The notes: generated by a model not told the origin, from the sequence alone. A stretch of 64,000 bases of DNA from Bacillus sp. SORGH_AS_0510 (GCF_030818775.1 NZ_JAUTAU010000001.1:1244001-1308000); one strand, 5' to 3'; positions 46,296 to 54,605 are shown, counted from the first letter of the stretch. Numbers and translations: made by a program.

Positions 46296-46931
46296 GGGGA
46301 CGCTACGGATTCGACAGGGGTAGTTTGAGCTTAGGTTGCGAGTCGAGGGGATCGGCCTCGTTAAAACGTCAAAGCCATAACTGGCAAAACTAACAACAAC
46401 TTCGCTTTCGCAGCTTAATACTGCATAGCGGTTCCTCCCTCCATTGCCCATGTGGTAGGGTAAGGGACTCACTCTAAGTGGGCTACGCCGGATTCCACCG
46501 CCTGAGGATGAAGGAAGAGAACAACCAGGCTAGCTGACCGGACGCCGGTCGATAGGCAAAAGGATCAGTGAAACGCCAATATATCGACTACACTCGTAGA
46601 TGCTTAAGTGGCGATATCTTTGGACGCGGGTTCGATTAGTAATTAGTCGCCTTATGTGGTAACACATAAGTGAAAATTCGGCTTTATCGGTGAAACCTAA
46701 GTCGCACGATTTGCGATAGGGCAATGCCGAGCGGTATGTGGAGCAATCCAACAGCCGTGTATCGACTTATAGGCTGCCATGCATAAATGGTAGTACTAGG
46801 ATGCGAAATCCATACCTTGAAGAGGTAAATTTATGTTTCGCATAAGACGCCGAAGGACCTGTTAGGCAGGTTCAAGATATAGTCAGTGCCATGACGAAAG
46901 CATGGAAGAGCACGTCCCGCCGTCTCCACCA
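46296..46931 (+). ncRNA. ssrA: Transfer-messenger RNA (tmRNA), interrupted by an intron
   Basis: Rescues stalled ribosomes. The 5' end GGGGACG pairs with the 3' CGTCTCC-ACCA (46921-46931), forming the alanyl acceptor stem; the 5' block GCTACGGATTCGACAGGG is the family hallmark. The tag frame runs GGC 46383 to TAA 46416-46418 and encodes GKTNNNFAFAA. The T arm is split: GCGGGTTCGAT (46626-46636) and TCCCGC (46915-46920) join to give a normal T stem-loop once 46637-46914 is removed. Spliced length is about 358 nt, normal for Bacilli. CCA is encoded. Confidence 0.95.
46637..46914 (+). ncRNA. Group I intron in the tmRNA T-loop
   Basis: 278 nt. The 5' exon ends in T (46636) and the intron ends in G (46914), as group I splicing requires. 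Core elements are readable: internal guide GTCG (46646-46649) pairs with exon CGAT; P2 hairpin CTTATGTG-GTAA-CACATAAG (46651-46670); a Q-like AATGCCGAGC (46723-46732) pairs GCCG with CGGC at 46679-46682; R-like GACTTATA (46764-46771) pairs with S AAGATATAGTC (46874-46884) to form P7. No open frame of useful size lies inside. Exact joints should be taken as predicted. Confidence 0.9.
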
Positions 46932-46947
46932 TACATAGGTGGATAAC

Positions 46948-46976
46948 AAGACTAGCAGAAATGCTGGTCTTTTTTT
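46948..46976 (+). terminator. Intrinsic terminator of ssrA
   Basis: AAGACTAGCA-GAAA-TGCTGGTCTT stem followed by a T run. The endonuclease remnant on the minus strand ends at its edge. Confidence 0.9.
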
Positions 46977-47382
46977 ATATCTGGAAAAAGGTATCTTCAA
47001 ATGTTATTTTCTGTTTAAGTAGTAATGAACTGTATTTGCCGTTTCGAGGGGTAACCTTCTCATAATTATCGAGTATCCAAAGGGCACGGTTTCTTTTTTT
47101 ATCGACACGAAGATAGGGAGAAATTTGTCTCAGAGTGAATAAAACGAGTTCTTTTTTCTTAATTATTAAAGTGTAGGAATCTTTATGTTTCTTACGATTA
47201 TAGTTCTTTTTATTGTTAATTGTTCCTCCAGTTTAAGTATGTACATAAGAAAGCAATTCTTTATCTGTTGAAGCAATTGTAATACAGGGTCGACGATGTT
47301 CTTTTTTATGCATTCTGGTTAGTGTGATTGATCCCTCTCCATCAATAATCCCAGCAATATAGGCAGCTTCCCAATTTTCCAT
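46975..47382 (-). pseudogene. LAGLIDADG homing endonuclease, free-standing, with an in-frame stop
   Basis: Read on the minus strand from ATG 47382 (AGGAGG seven bases upstream) to TAA 46977-46975: 135 codons in one frame. The first 49 residues begin MENWEAAYIAGIIDGEGSIT, where AAYIAGIIDGEGS is the LAGLIDADG catalytic helix and aspartate. Codon 50 is TAA (47235-47233). The frame then continues with family-like sequence (TGGTINNKKNY.., KHKDSYTLIIKKKELVLF.., NYEKVTPRNGKY). Length and layout fit single-motif enzymes that act as dimers. The stop would leave a 49-residue fragment unless suppressed. It lies 44 bp from the tmRNA 3' end, convergent with it, outside the intron. Confidence 0.85.
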
Positions 47383-47416
47383 TAGAAATCCTCCTAGTCT
47401 TTTTTACGTAAAAAAA

Positions 47417-47465
47417 GGAACATATGTTCCGTATTAATTGTACTACTATCGTTATTTAAAATAAA
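47417..47465 (-). promoter_or_regulatory. Promoter with LexA-type operator for the homing endonuclease
   Basis: GGAACATATGTTCC (47417-47430) is a perfect palindrome holding GAAC-ATAT-GTTC, the B. subtilis LexA core. On the minus strand a promoter lies over it: -35 TTTATT (47465-47460), 17-bp spacer, -10 TACAAT (47442-47437). The operator would cover the start point, 35 bp before the endonuclease ATG. A second perfect palindrome (six T, ACGT, six A) is at 47400-47415. Confidence 0.6.
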
Positions 47466-47546
47466 GTCTCTTTATTTAAAAAGTTCCACCTCCAAAAAAT
47501 GGTTAATATATTGTAGCGTATAAACCATTTAGAATGAGGTGGATGG

Positions 47547-47889
47547 ATGTACTTTTTAAAACCCATATCCGATGAAGTTAGATTGACGCGATTAAACTTT
47601 CATAAAAGGTCTAAAACCCTGTAGGCTCGTTTTAGGGTCTATTTTTGCCTGTATGACAGCGTTTCTTCAGTCTGCCGGTGGTTTTTTACCAGGGGTAGGA
47701 TATTTAATTAGTCCGCTTGCTACTGCACCTGTATTGTTATGTTCAATGCTTTCTTTACCGATTGGAGTAATAACTTATTTTCTGACAATGGTATTACTAC
47801 TCATACTACAACCAGGTGAACTAATTGTATTTCCATTTACAACAGGGTTGTTAGGACCCGTTATAGGGATTTACAAATCACCCCGGTAG
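47547..47889 (+). pseudogene. Remnant of a small multi-pass membrane protein gene
   Basis: ATG 47547 with GAGGTGG upstream opens 25 codons (MYFLKPISDEVRLTRLNFHK..) to TAG. A different frame then continues from about 47618 through ATG 47653 to TAG 47889 with three hydrophobic segments (GGFLPGVGYLISPLATAPVL; VITYFLTMVLLLIL; VFPFTTGLLGPVIGIY). The simplest reading is one gene with a frameshift near 47618 and a shortened C-terminus. Family not recognised. Confidence 0.45.
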
Positions 47890-47914
47890 CAACTGTACCA
47901 TACATTTTTTATGA

Positions 47915-49537
47915 TCAGCTTTGTAAGTGAACATCAATTAATACAATTCCGGAGATTTGTAAGGCCTCCTTCAGTATGCACTCAAATTCAACTAGGGTTC
48001 GAGCAGGCATACCCTTGATTCCAAAACTTGCAGCTAATTGAACAAAATCGGGGTTCTGAAAGGTTACGCCGTAACTTTCTCCAAATTGTTGAACCATTTG
48101 CTGCTGCTCCAGTTTTAAAACGGAATCATTTAATACGATGATAATGAACGAAAGCCCAAGTCTGTTTGCCGTCTCTATTTCAGCAAAATTCATTAACGCA
48201 CCGCCGTCACCTGTAATACAAATGACGGGATCATGTGGACATGCAAGCTTTGCACCAATCGACCCCGGAATGCCTATTCCCATCGATGCAAGACCATTTG
48301 AAATGATTAACCGATCTGGCTTTTTAGGCTGATAGGTTCTGGCAATGGATACTTTATGGGCACCGACATCTGAAATGACAATAGTTTCTTCTGGTGTAAA
48401 ATCCTCAATACAGTGAAGTATATTTTCAATGGTAAGGTGCTGATTTGATGGTTTGGGTTGCCCCTGATTTATTTGATAAGTAGAAAATAGTTCTTCTCTC
48501 AGATTCCCGGAAGGTTCCCATGTTTTGGGGACAGTCCCCCGTTGCGCTAAAGCGCCGGGGGACTGTCCCTTTTGATTCAGCAGCTGAAGTGTCTTCTTAA
48601 TGTTACCAACCAGTTCACTTTCAACTGGATAATATTCATTTGTTTCTGCTGGCGATGAATCAATGTGTAAAACAGGTATTTTCTTTTTATTCCAATCCTT
48701 TGGCAGTTTTTCGATAAAGTCAAAACCAATGGTAATTAATAAATCAGCTTGGTCAATACCCTGTAAAACTTCATCATTTTCGTTAAATCCGAAGGTGAAA
48801 TAATTACAAGGATGTTCTTTAGCTAATATCCCTTTTGCATTAAAGCTGTGAGTAACAGGGGCTTGAAGAGTATTGATCAGTGTTTGAAGCTCCTGGACCG
48901 CATTTTGCCTAATCACAGCATTTCCTACTAGTAGAAAGGGTTTCGTACTGTTTTGGATGATGTCGTAGGCAGCATGTATTGCATCTATTGTAGGGACACT
49001 CTCCGGCATCGGCTTTATGGGGAGAGGCAGATTAGAAATCATTTGAGAGCAAAAGTTCTCTGGTATGGTAACAGCCACCGAACCAGGCTTTTCCATTAGG
49101 GCCAATCGGAATGCTTTTCGAATGGTCACAGGTACAGACAATGAATCCTGGATTTGTGTACTCCACTTTGTGACGGGTTTAAATAGAGTTAGAAGGTCTA
49201 TGTATTGGTGTGATTCTTTATGTTGCCGTTCCACACCAGCTTGCCCAACTAATGCCAACACGGGTGAATGATCGAGCTGTGCACTGGCTATACCAGTCAA
49301 CAGGTTTGTTGCTCCAGGACCCAGGGTGGAAAAACAAACACCTACTTTTTTAGATAATCTCCCATACACATCTGCCATAAATGCAGCACCTTGTTCATGT
49401 CTCACATTAACAAAATATATTTGTTCAGATTTTGATAACGAATCTGCAAGGTCGAGAGTCTCCTTGCCTACAATCCCAAAAACATATTCCACACCTTCAT
49501 TTTCCAAGCATTTTACGATTACATCCGATACTTTCAT
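47915..49537 (-). CDS. Thiamine-diphosphate enzyme, acetolactate-synthase-like
   Basis: 540 aa. N-terminal PYR domain with catalytic Glu in VRHEQGAAFMADVYGR (residues ~46-61), central domain, then C-terminal PP domain with the ThDP motif GDGGALMNFAEIETANRLGL (~450-469). Most like the large subunit of acetolactate synthase (pyruvate to acetolactate), but no small subunit or alsD is adjacent, so another 2-oxoacid reaction is possible. AAGGAGG precedes ATG 49537. The linker near residues 324-340 is encoded by the 43-bp palindromic element described separately. Confidence 0.8.
   Translation of the reverse strand: MKVSDVIVKCLENEGVEYVFGIVGKETLDLADSLSKSEQIYFVNVRHEQGAAFMADVYGRLSKKVGVCFSTLGPGATNLLTGIASAQLDHSPVLALVGQAGVERQHKESHQYIDLLTLFKPVTKWSTQIQDSLSVPVTIRKAFRLALMEKPGSVAVTIPENFCSQMISNLPLPIKPMPESVPTIDAIHAAYDIIQNSTKPFLLVGNAVIRQNAVQELQTLINTLQAPVTHSFNAKGILAKEHPCNYFTFGFNENDEVLQGIDQADLLITIGFDFIEKLPKDWNKKKIPVLHIDSSPAETNEYYPVESELVGNIKKTLQLLNQKGQSPGALAQRGTVPKTWEPSGNLREELFSTYQINQGQPKPSNQHLTIENILHCIEDFTPEETIVISDVGAHKVSIARTYQPKKPDRLIISNGLASMGIGIPGSIGAKLACPHDPVICITGDGGALMNFAEIETANRLGLSFIIIVLNDSVLKLEQQQMVQQFGESYGVTFQNPDFVQLAASFGIKGMPARTLVEFECILKEALQISGIVLIDVHLQS
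48527..48569. repeat. 43-bp palindromic element inside a coding region
   Basis: The same sequence as 41910-41953 in reverse orientation, one terminal base shorter. In the minus-strand enzyme frame it encodes about 14 residues (GQSPGALAQRGTVPK) with no stop, in the linker between the central and PP domains. Confidence 0.9.
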
Positions 49538-49844
49538 AGCGACCTCCTTTTTTATTAGTTTGGTCTTATTTCAGGTATACACTACTTTAAAAGTAAAAAT
49601 ATTTACTTGGCCTCCTGTGACTACACTTGATTTCCTATCTTATATCTTATACAATCAACTTACTAAAAAACGGAAGGGTGACCTTGGGACGATGATCTTT
49701 TAATCCTATTTTTCATGAAAAAACTCGTTATCAAATACGATTATTTTTCTGGATAGGATTAGTCTGTACTTTTATACAAGTCGGAAAGATCATTACTTCC
49801 CTTCTGTCAGGGATAGAATGTTACTCGAATTTTGTATAGTACTG

Positions 49845-49876
49845 CCTCCTGTCCAGAAATGAAGCAGGAGGTTTTT
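49845..49876 (+). promoter_or_regulatory. Hairpin enclosing the ribosome site of the MFS gene
   Basis: CCTCCTG (49845-49851) pairs with CAGGAGG (49865-49871), which is the Shine-Dalgarno sequence of the next gene, and is followed by TTTTT. It could block ribosome entry or act as an attenuator. The rest of the 49538-49845 gap has no other clear structure. Confidence 0.5.
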
Positions 49877-49878
49877 AT

Positions 49879-51135
49879 ATGGATTTAAACAATACTGAAG
49901 TCACAACAGCATCATCAGGTAACTTATTCCGGAATCGCGTATTTTTAGCCATCATCATGTCCGGATTGTTTTTACAAGTGGGGATTTGGGTTCGTAACTT
50001 CGCTGTTTTGCTATTTGTAATGGACCAAACAAATGGCGATGCATTCGCAGTTTCCATGATATCAGTGGCTGAATTTGCACCAATCTTTATCTTTTCCTTT
50101 ATCGGCGGAACCTTTGCGGATCGCTGGGCACCGAAAAAAACGATGGTTTGGTGTGATATCTTAAGTGCTATATCCATCTTTGTCGTGTTGATTACACTTA
50201 TATTTGGAACCTGGAAAGTAGTCTTTTTTGCCACCTTAATCTCAGCTATTCTTTCACAATTCTCTCAGCCGTCAGGAATGAAATTGTTTAAAATGCATTT
50301 ATCGGAAAATCAAGTACAGGCGGCCATGTCAGTCTATCAAACAGTTTTCGCTCTATTTATGGTATTAGGACCGGTTATTGGAACGTTCGTCTTTCAATCA
50401 TTTGGCATCGACGTTTCCATTGCGATTACGGGCATCGCTTTCTTGCTCTCTGCAGGTGCACTTGCTTTCCTTCCTAAGGACCGCCCAATGGATGAAGCAC
50501 CGGAATCCACTTTACTGCAAGAAATGAAAAGTGGAATTAAGTATGTATTAGGGAAAAAGGAATTAAGTCTACTAGGCTTATGCTTTATGGCTGCAGGCCT
50601 GGGAGTGGGCTTTATTAACCCTTTATCCATCTTTCTCGTAACAGAACAGCTAGGTCTGCCAAAAGAGAATCTTCAGTGGCTGCTAATGGTCAATGGAGTG
50701 GGAATGATTATTGGAGGCGCTTGTGCGATGATTTTCGCCAAAAATGTTCCACCGCAAAGACTTCTTGTATTTGGCATGCTAGTCAACGGTATAGGCATCG
50801 CTGTGATGGGATTATCAACCAACCTATGGGTTACGCTGGCAGCAGAGCTTTGCAACGGGCTCATGATGCCATGTATTCAAATCGGAATTAACACGTTGAT
50901 TTTACAGAAAACAGAGGAAGCTTTTATTGGAAGGGTAAATGGAATCTTAAGTCCGTTATTTGCCGGATCGATGGTTATCACTATGAGTTTAGCGGGTATT
51001 TTAAAAGAGCAATTTTCATTAGTCACGACCTTTGAACTTTCAGCCGTCATGTTTATTATCGGTGTAATAGTCATCTTGCCTATATACAATCAGAAGGCGC
51101 AATCAAAGCCTGAGGTGCTTCAATCTACTGATTAA
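49879..51135 (+). CDS. MFS transporter, DHA3-like drug efflux
   Basis: 418 aa, about 12 membrane segments. FIGGTFADRWAPKKTMVWCD (residues ~73-92) is the MFS loop 2-3 motif (G-X3-D-R-X-G-R/K-K). Similar in layout to macrolide/EntS-type exporters; substrate unknown. ATG 49879 follows AGGAGG. The ribosome site sits in a hairpin, suggesting inducible translation. Confidence 0.82.
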   Translation: MDLNNTEVTTASSGNLFRNRVFLAIIMSGLFLQVGIWVRNFAVLLFVMDQTNGDAFAVSMISVAEFAPIFIFSFIGGTFADRWAPKKTMVWCDILSAISIFVVLITLIFGTWKVVFFATLISAILSQFSQPSGMKLFKMHLSENQVQAAMSVYQTVFALFMVLGPVIGTFVFQSFGIDVSIAITGIAFLLSAGALAFLPKDRPMDEAPESTLLQEMKSGIKYVLGKKELSLLGLCFMAAGLGVGFINPLSIFLVTEQLGLPKENLQWLLMVNGVGMIIGGACAMIFAKNVPPQRLLVFGMLVNGIGIAVMGLSTNLWVTLAAELCNGLMMPCIQIGINTLILQKTEEAFIGRVNGILSPLFAGSMVITMSLAGILKEQFSLVTTFELSAVMFIIGVIVILPIYNQKAQSKPEVLQSTD

Positions 51136-51137
51136 AA

Positions 51138-51176
51138 AAATACCCCTCTTTGATCATACATCAAAGAGGGGTATTT
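51138..51176. terminator. Bidirectional terminator
   Basis: A 17-bp stem (AAATACCCCTCTTTGAT / ATCAAAGAGGGGTATTT) between the convergent MFS and DUF2085 genes, with A/T runs on both sides. Confidence 0.9.
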
Positions 51177-51197
51177 ATTTTATGTAGTATTCTTCAT

Positions 51198-51830
51198 TTA
51201 GGAGAATAGAAGACTGTGCAGTAATGAAAGGAGTGCAAGGACCCCAAGGCCGACGAGGATAGAAAAAATCGATTTTACTCTAAAATTAGAGACGGATGGA
51301 AAAAGTTTAAAAGTAAATAAGCTAAACCACACGATTATCATCAAAATAATAAAGCTATCAACCAAATAATAGGAGATTACTCCACTATAAATAATTACAC
51401 ACAATACCAAACTTACAAGCAGCGGCACAAGGAAATCTTTTCTTTCCGTTAAGCACGGTTCACTATCCACCTCCAGCGACTTTGACGATAGCAATGGGTA
51501 CAAAAAATAGGGCAGAACGAGACCAAAACTGGTGCCTGACACCAAGCGTTTGATATTGTCACTTTCAAAAAGATGCAAATAGGAGCCTAAGCCGTCAATC
51601 ATCATAGGAACCATTAATAATAGAAGTAAGAGGCTTACTTTAATGGTAGGTATGGTAATTTTCTTGTTTCTCTTTGATAAATGCAAATAGGTGAGCGAGG
51701 AAAATATTCCTATATAAATTCCTGTATCACGGGCACAAACGGAAAGGGTTTCTCCTGATATTTGGAGTGATCGTTCCTCTAGCTGGTGGCAGATTGCTTT
51801 TCCAAAAAAATCCAATAGTTCGTGTAACAA
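51198..51830 (-). CDS. DUF2085-family membrane protein
   Basis: About 210 aa with five or six membrane segments. The N-terminal pattern GKAICHQLEERSLQISGE..VCARDTGIYIG is the DUF2085 hallmark (CHQ..R..CxRxTGxY). TTG 51830 is spaced 8 bp from AGGAG; GTG 51839 lies directly on that site and is less likely. Function unknown. Confidence 0.78.
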   Translation of the reverse strand: MLHELLDFFGKAICHQLEERSLQISGETLSVCARDTGIYIGIFSSLTYLHLSKRNKKITIPTIKVSLLLLLLMVPMMIDGLGSYLHLFESDNIKRLVSGTSFGLVLPYFLYPLLSSKSLEVDSEPCLTERKDFLVPLLVSLVLCVIIYSGVISYYLVDSFIILMIIVWFSLFTFKLFPSVSNFRVKSIFSILVGLGVLALLSLLHSLLFS

Positions 51831-51848
51831 CCCGATCACTCCTATAGG

Positions 51849-51883
51849 AAGAACCCAATTCTCAAGACTGGAATTGGGTTCTT
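51849..51883 (-). terminator. Hairpin between the two minus-strand membrane genes
   Basis: Perfect 13-bp stem AAGAACCCAATTC / GAATTGGGTTCTT; no strong T run on the minus strand, so termination may be partial. Confidence 0.5.
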
Positions 51884-51890
51884 CTGCATT

Positions 51891-52109
51891 TTAATATCCC
51901 GACATAAACGGTAAGAAGGAAAAGGCTGAAAGAGCAAACCAACAAATACAGCTTAATATAATCATCCCCAAAGCAATGTATAAACAGGTCTTACCAACAG
52001 CTTTCTTTTCAGGATCTTGATCGTTCATCCAAATAATTCCGAGCACAATCCCAACTACAGGGATAAGTATGGATAAGATATAAAAGAGTGCTTTTTGCCC
52101 ACCTGACAC
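51891..52109 (-). CDS. Small two-segment membrane protein
   Basis: 72 aa. Two membrane segments separated by the charged loop WMNDQDPEKKAVGKT. GTG start at 52109 after GGAGGTGA. Not assigned to a family with confidence. Confidence 0.65.
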   Translation of the reverse strand: MSGGQKALFYILSILIPVVGIVLGIIWMNDQDPEKKAVGKTCLYIALGMIILSCICWFALSAFSFLPFMSGY

Positions 52110-52457
52110 TTACTTCACCTCCATACCCAAAAATAAGAGGAATTCCGTCTAGAAAGAAAATACCGTTCAATGATATCTATGTTAGCCTTCTGGAGAATTT
52201 GCCTGTCCACCTTTTAGAAATTTCTGATTTAATTTCCTGTTGCTGGTACAAATTTCTTTTTTTATTGTTATAATAGATTGGTAAAAAGTGGAGAGGGTAT
52301 AAAAGGAAATTTATCAGATACCTACTTTTGGAGGTTGCGGAGCCTAGTATAGTTATATTTTAATATAATTGTAATATATTTAATAGAATAGTAACAATTT
52401 GGGCGAATCTTCGTCTATAATAAGGAAAGATATCAAACATCAAAGAGGGTATGAAAC

Positions 52458-53480
52458 ATGGGGGATCAAAAGCACGGATGGTCTAAAGGGACAATAGCTA
52501 TTGTCATAGTAGCTATTGGGTTCTTGTTTGCGGGCGTTTTTGTCAATAACTATTTTAAGGCAAAAGCTGCAAGTAAACCTATTACTCAAGAAAAAAATGA
52601 ACTTAGTAATCATCCAAATTCAACCTCAGAAACGATAGTTCAAAATAGCAAAGATTCAAGGCACGAAAAGGAAATGATTCACAAAAAACAGGAACAAGCA
52701 ACGGCTTGGAGAAATCAGCAAGAGCGAGAGGCAACTAAGCCTCAAGAAAAACCAACCACAGACACAGCCGCGGCACCACCTACAACAACAAAAGATCCAG
52801 CAACCACAAAACCAACGTCAACGGACACAAAAGCGCCAGCAACACAACCCCCTGCAACACAAACTCCTGCTGCAGGAAAAAAAACGGTATACTTAACATT
52901 CGACGATGGTCCGGCTGCATTTTCCGGTGACATTATCGCCCTGTTAGAAAAATATCATTATAAAGCAACGTTCTTTATGATTGATGGAAATATCAGAAGA
53001 TATCCCAATCAGGTAAAGTTAATGGTGAAAACGGGTGAAACTGTGGGACTTCACAGTGTGTCGCACAACCAGAAGGTGTTCTATGCATCTGCCGCTTCTG
53101 TTATTAATGAATTAACTCAAAATCGCAATACATTAAAAGAAGTTTCAGGGGTAGATTCTTATATTATGAGAACTCCTTATGGAAGTGTTCCGGGTATGAC
53201 AGCTGAATACCGAAAAGCTGTGAATGATAATGGCTATTTAATGTGGGATTGGAATATTGACAGTAAAGACTGGTATTATAAAGATGCACGCTATGTCGAG
53301 AGTGTCAAACAACAGTTAATCAAATTGGCGAATCATAATGGTCCAATTGTCATTCTTATGCACGAGAGAAAAGAAACGCTTGCTCATTTGCCTGCCTTAC
53401 TCGATTACCTAAGTAAGCAGGGGTATGAGGGGAAAGCAATCGATAGCTCGATGACGCCAGTTCAGTTTACGGTAAGATAG
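52458..53480 (+). CDS. Membrane-anchored polysaccharide deacetylase
   Basis: 340 aa. N-terminal signal anchor (residues ~10-30), a long Lys/Gln then Pro/Ala/Thr-rich linker (~35-140), then a NodB domain. Catalytic TFDDGP (~149-154), metal histidines in HSVSH (~198-202), RTPYGS (~237) and the C-terminal LMHE motif. It removes acetyl groups from an extracellular polymer, probably peptidoglycan. RBS AGAGGGT. The upstream gap (52110-52457) is AT-rich with TATAAT at about 52269 and 52416 but no well-spaced -35. Confidence 0.88.
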   Translation: MGDQKHGWSKGTIAIVIVAIGFLFAGVFVNNYFKAKAASKPITQEKNELSNHPNSTSETIVQNSKDSRHEKEMIHKKQEQATAWRNQQEREATKPQEKPTTDTAAAPPTTTKDPATTKPTSTDTKAPATQPPATQTPAAGKKTVYLTFDDGPAAFSGDIIALLEKYHYKATFFMIDGNIRRYPNQVKLMVKTGETVGLHSVSHNQKVFYASAASVINELTQNRNTLKEVSGVDSYIMRTPYGSVPGMTAEYRKAVNDNGYLMWDWNIDSKDWYYKDARYVESVKQQLIKLANHNGPIVILMHERKETLAHLPALLDYLSKQGYEGKAIDSSMTPVQFTVR

Positions 53481-53564
53481 GGTTTTTTAAGGACAGAATG
53501 CCTTCGGGTCTGATATAATTAACATACAGTTAATAGTAAAAATAATGGGGTTAGATAATTAACG

Positions 53565-54578
53565 ATGATAAATAAACTTTTGAGCAGCAGTGGTTTTAAG
53601 AGAATATCAATTTTTGTCCTAATTGCACTCGTTTTATACGCAATGCAATCCATGATTAATCTAATTTTACTTACATTTATTTTTGCCTTTTTAATGGATC
53701 GGTTAGTGCAATTCATTGAAAAGAAAATTCCACTTAATCGTAAGTTAATTGTAGTCACATCTTATGCATGTATTGTCGGCTTGCTCTCTTATGGCTTGGT
53801 AATGTACTTACCAATGATTGCCGGAGAAATAACGGCATTAATCAAGCAGTTAACGGCCTTTTACACATCCAAACATGATAATATCTTTTTAAACTATGTG
53901 GTAAAACGGCTTGAAGAAATTAAAATTTCTAGTTATCTGGAACAAGGTTTTACTTTTGTTTTAAAGTATTTTACAGATATTAGTAAAATCACATTACAGG
54001 TTTTGTTAGCCTTGTTACTCAGTTTATTCTTCTTGCTAGAAAAGCCACGCTTAATCGAATTTACAAAGAAATTTAAAACGAGTAAAATTGCACCATTTTA
54101 TGCGGAAATTGAATTTTTCGCCCAAAAATTTGTGCGTACGTTCGGTAAAGTCATTGAAGCACAATTAATTATTGCTGTAGTCAATTGTATTTTAACAACA
54201 ATTTCATTATGGCTGCTTGATTTTCCACAATTAGGCGGATTGTCCATCATGATTTTTGTCCTGGGTTTAATCCCTGTAGCCGGTGTGATAATTTCCTTGA
54301 TTCCGCTTGTTATTATTGCCTATAGTATTGGTGGGTTAATGAAGGTTCTCTACGTCGGTATTGCGATTATGATTATCCATGGTGTAGAGGCTTATATCTT
54401 AAATCCAAATCTAATGAGCTCAAAAACGAATCTTCCTGTTTTCTATACTTTCATCGTATTGATTTTTTCGGAACACTTCTTTGGAATCTGGGGTCTGATT
54501 ATCGGAATTCCTGTGTTTGTTTTCCTTTTGGATGTATTAGAAGTAACGGAGACGAAATCGGATATAAAGAAAACGTAA
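53565..54578 (+). CDS. AI-2E family (PF01594) membrane transporter
   Basis: 337 aa with about seven membrane segments in the AI-2E/TqsA layout: FIFAFLMDRLVQFIEK near the N-terminus and the C-terminal IPVAGVIISLIPLVIIA..LNPNLMS..GIWGLIIGIP block. Substrate is unknown; relatives act as quorum-signal exporters or Na+/H+ antiporters. Weak ribosome site. Confidence 0.85.
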   Translation: MINKLLSSSGFKRISIFVLIALVLYAMQSMINLILLTFIFAFLMDRLVQFIEKKIPLNRKLIVVTSYACIVGLLSYGLVMYLPMIAGEITALIKQLTAFYTSKHDNIFLNYVVKRLEEIKISSYLEQGFTFVLKYFTDISKITLQVLLALLLSLFFLLEKPRLIEFTKKFKTSKIAPFYAEIEFFAQKFVRTFGKVIEAQLIIAVVNCILTTISLWLLDFPQLGGLSIMIFVLGLIPVAGVIISLIPLVIIAYSIGGLMKVLYVGIAIMIIHGVEAYILNPNLMSSKTNLPVFYTFIVLIFSEHFFGIWGLIIGIPVFVFLLDVLEVTETKSDIKKT

Positions 54579-54605
54579 AAAAAGCCCGCTTGTGGGCTTT
54601 TTTGT
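54578..54605 (+). terminator. Intrinsic terminator after the AI-2E transporter
   Basis: AAAAAGCCC / GGGCTTTTTT stem with a short loop. Confidence 0.87.
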
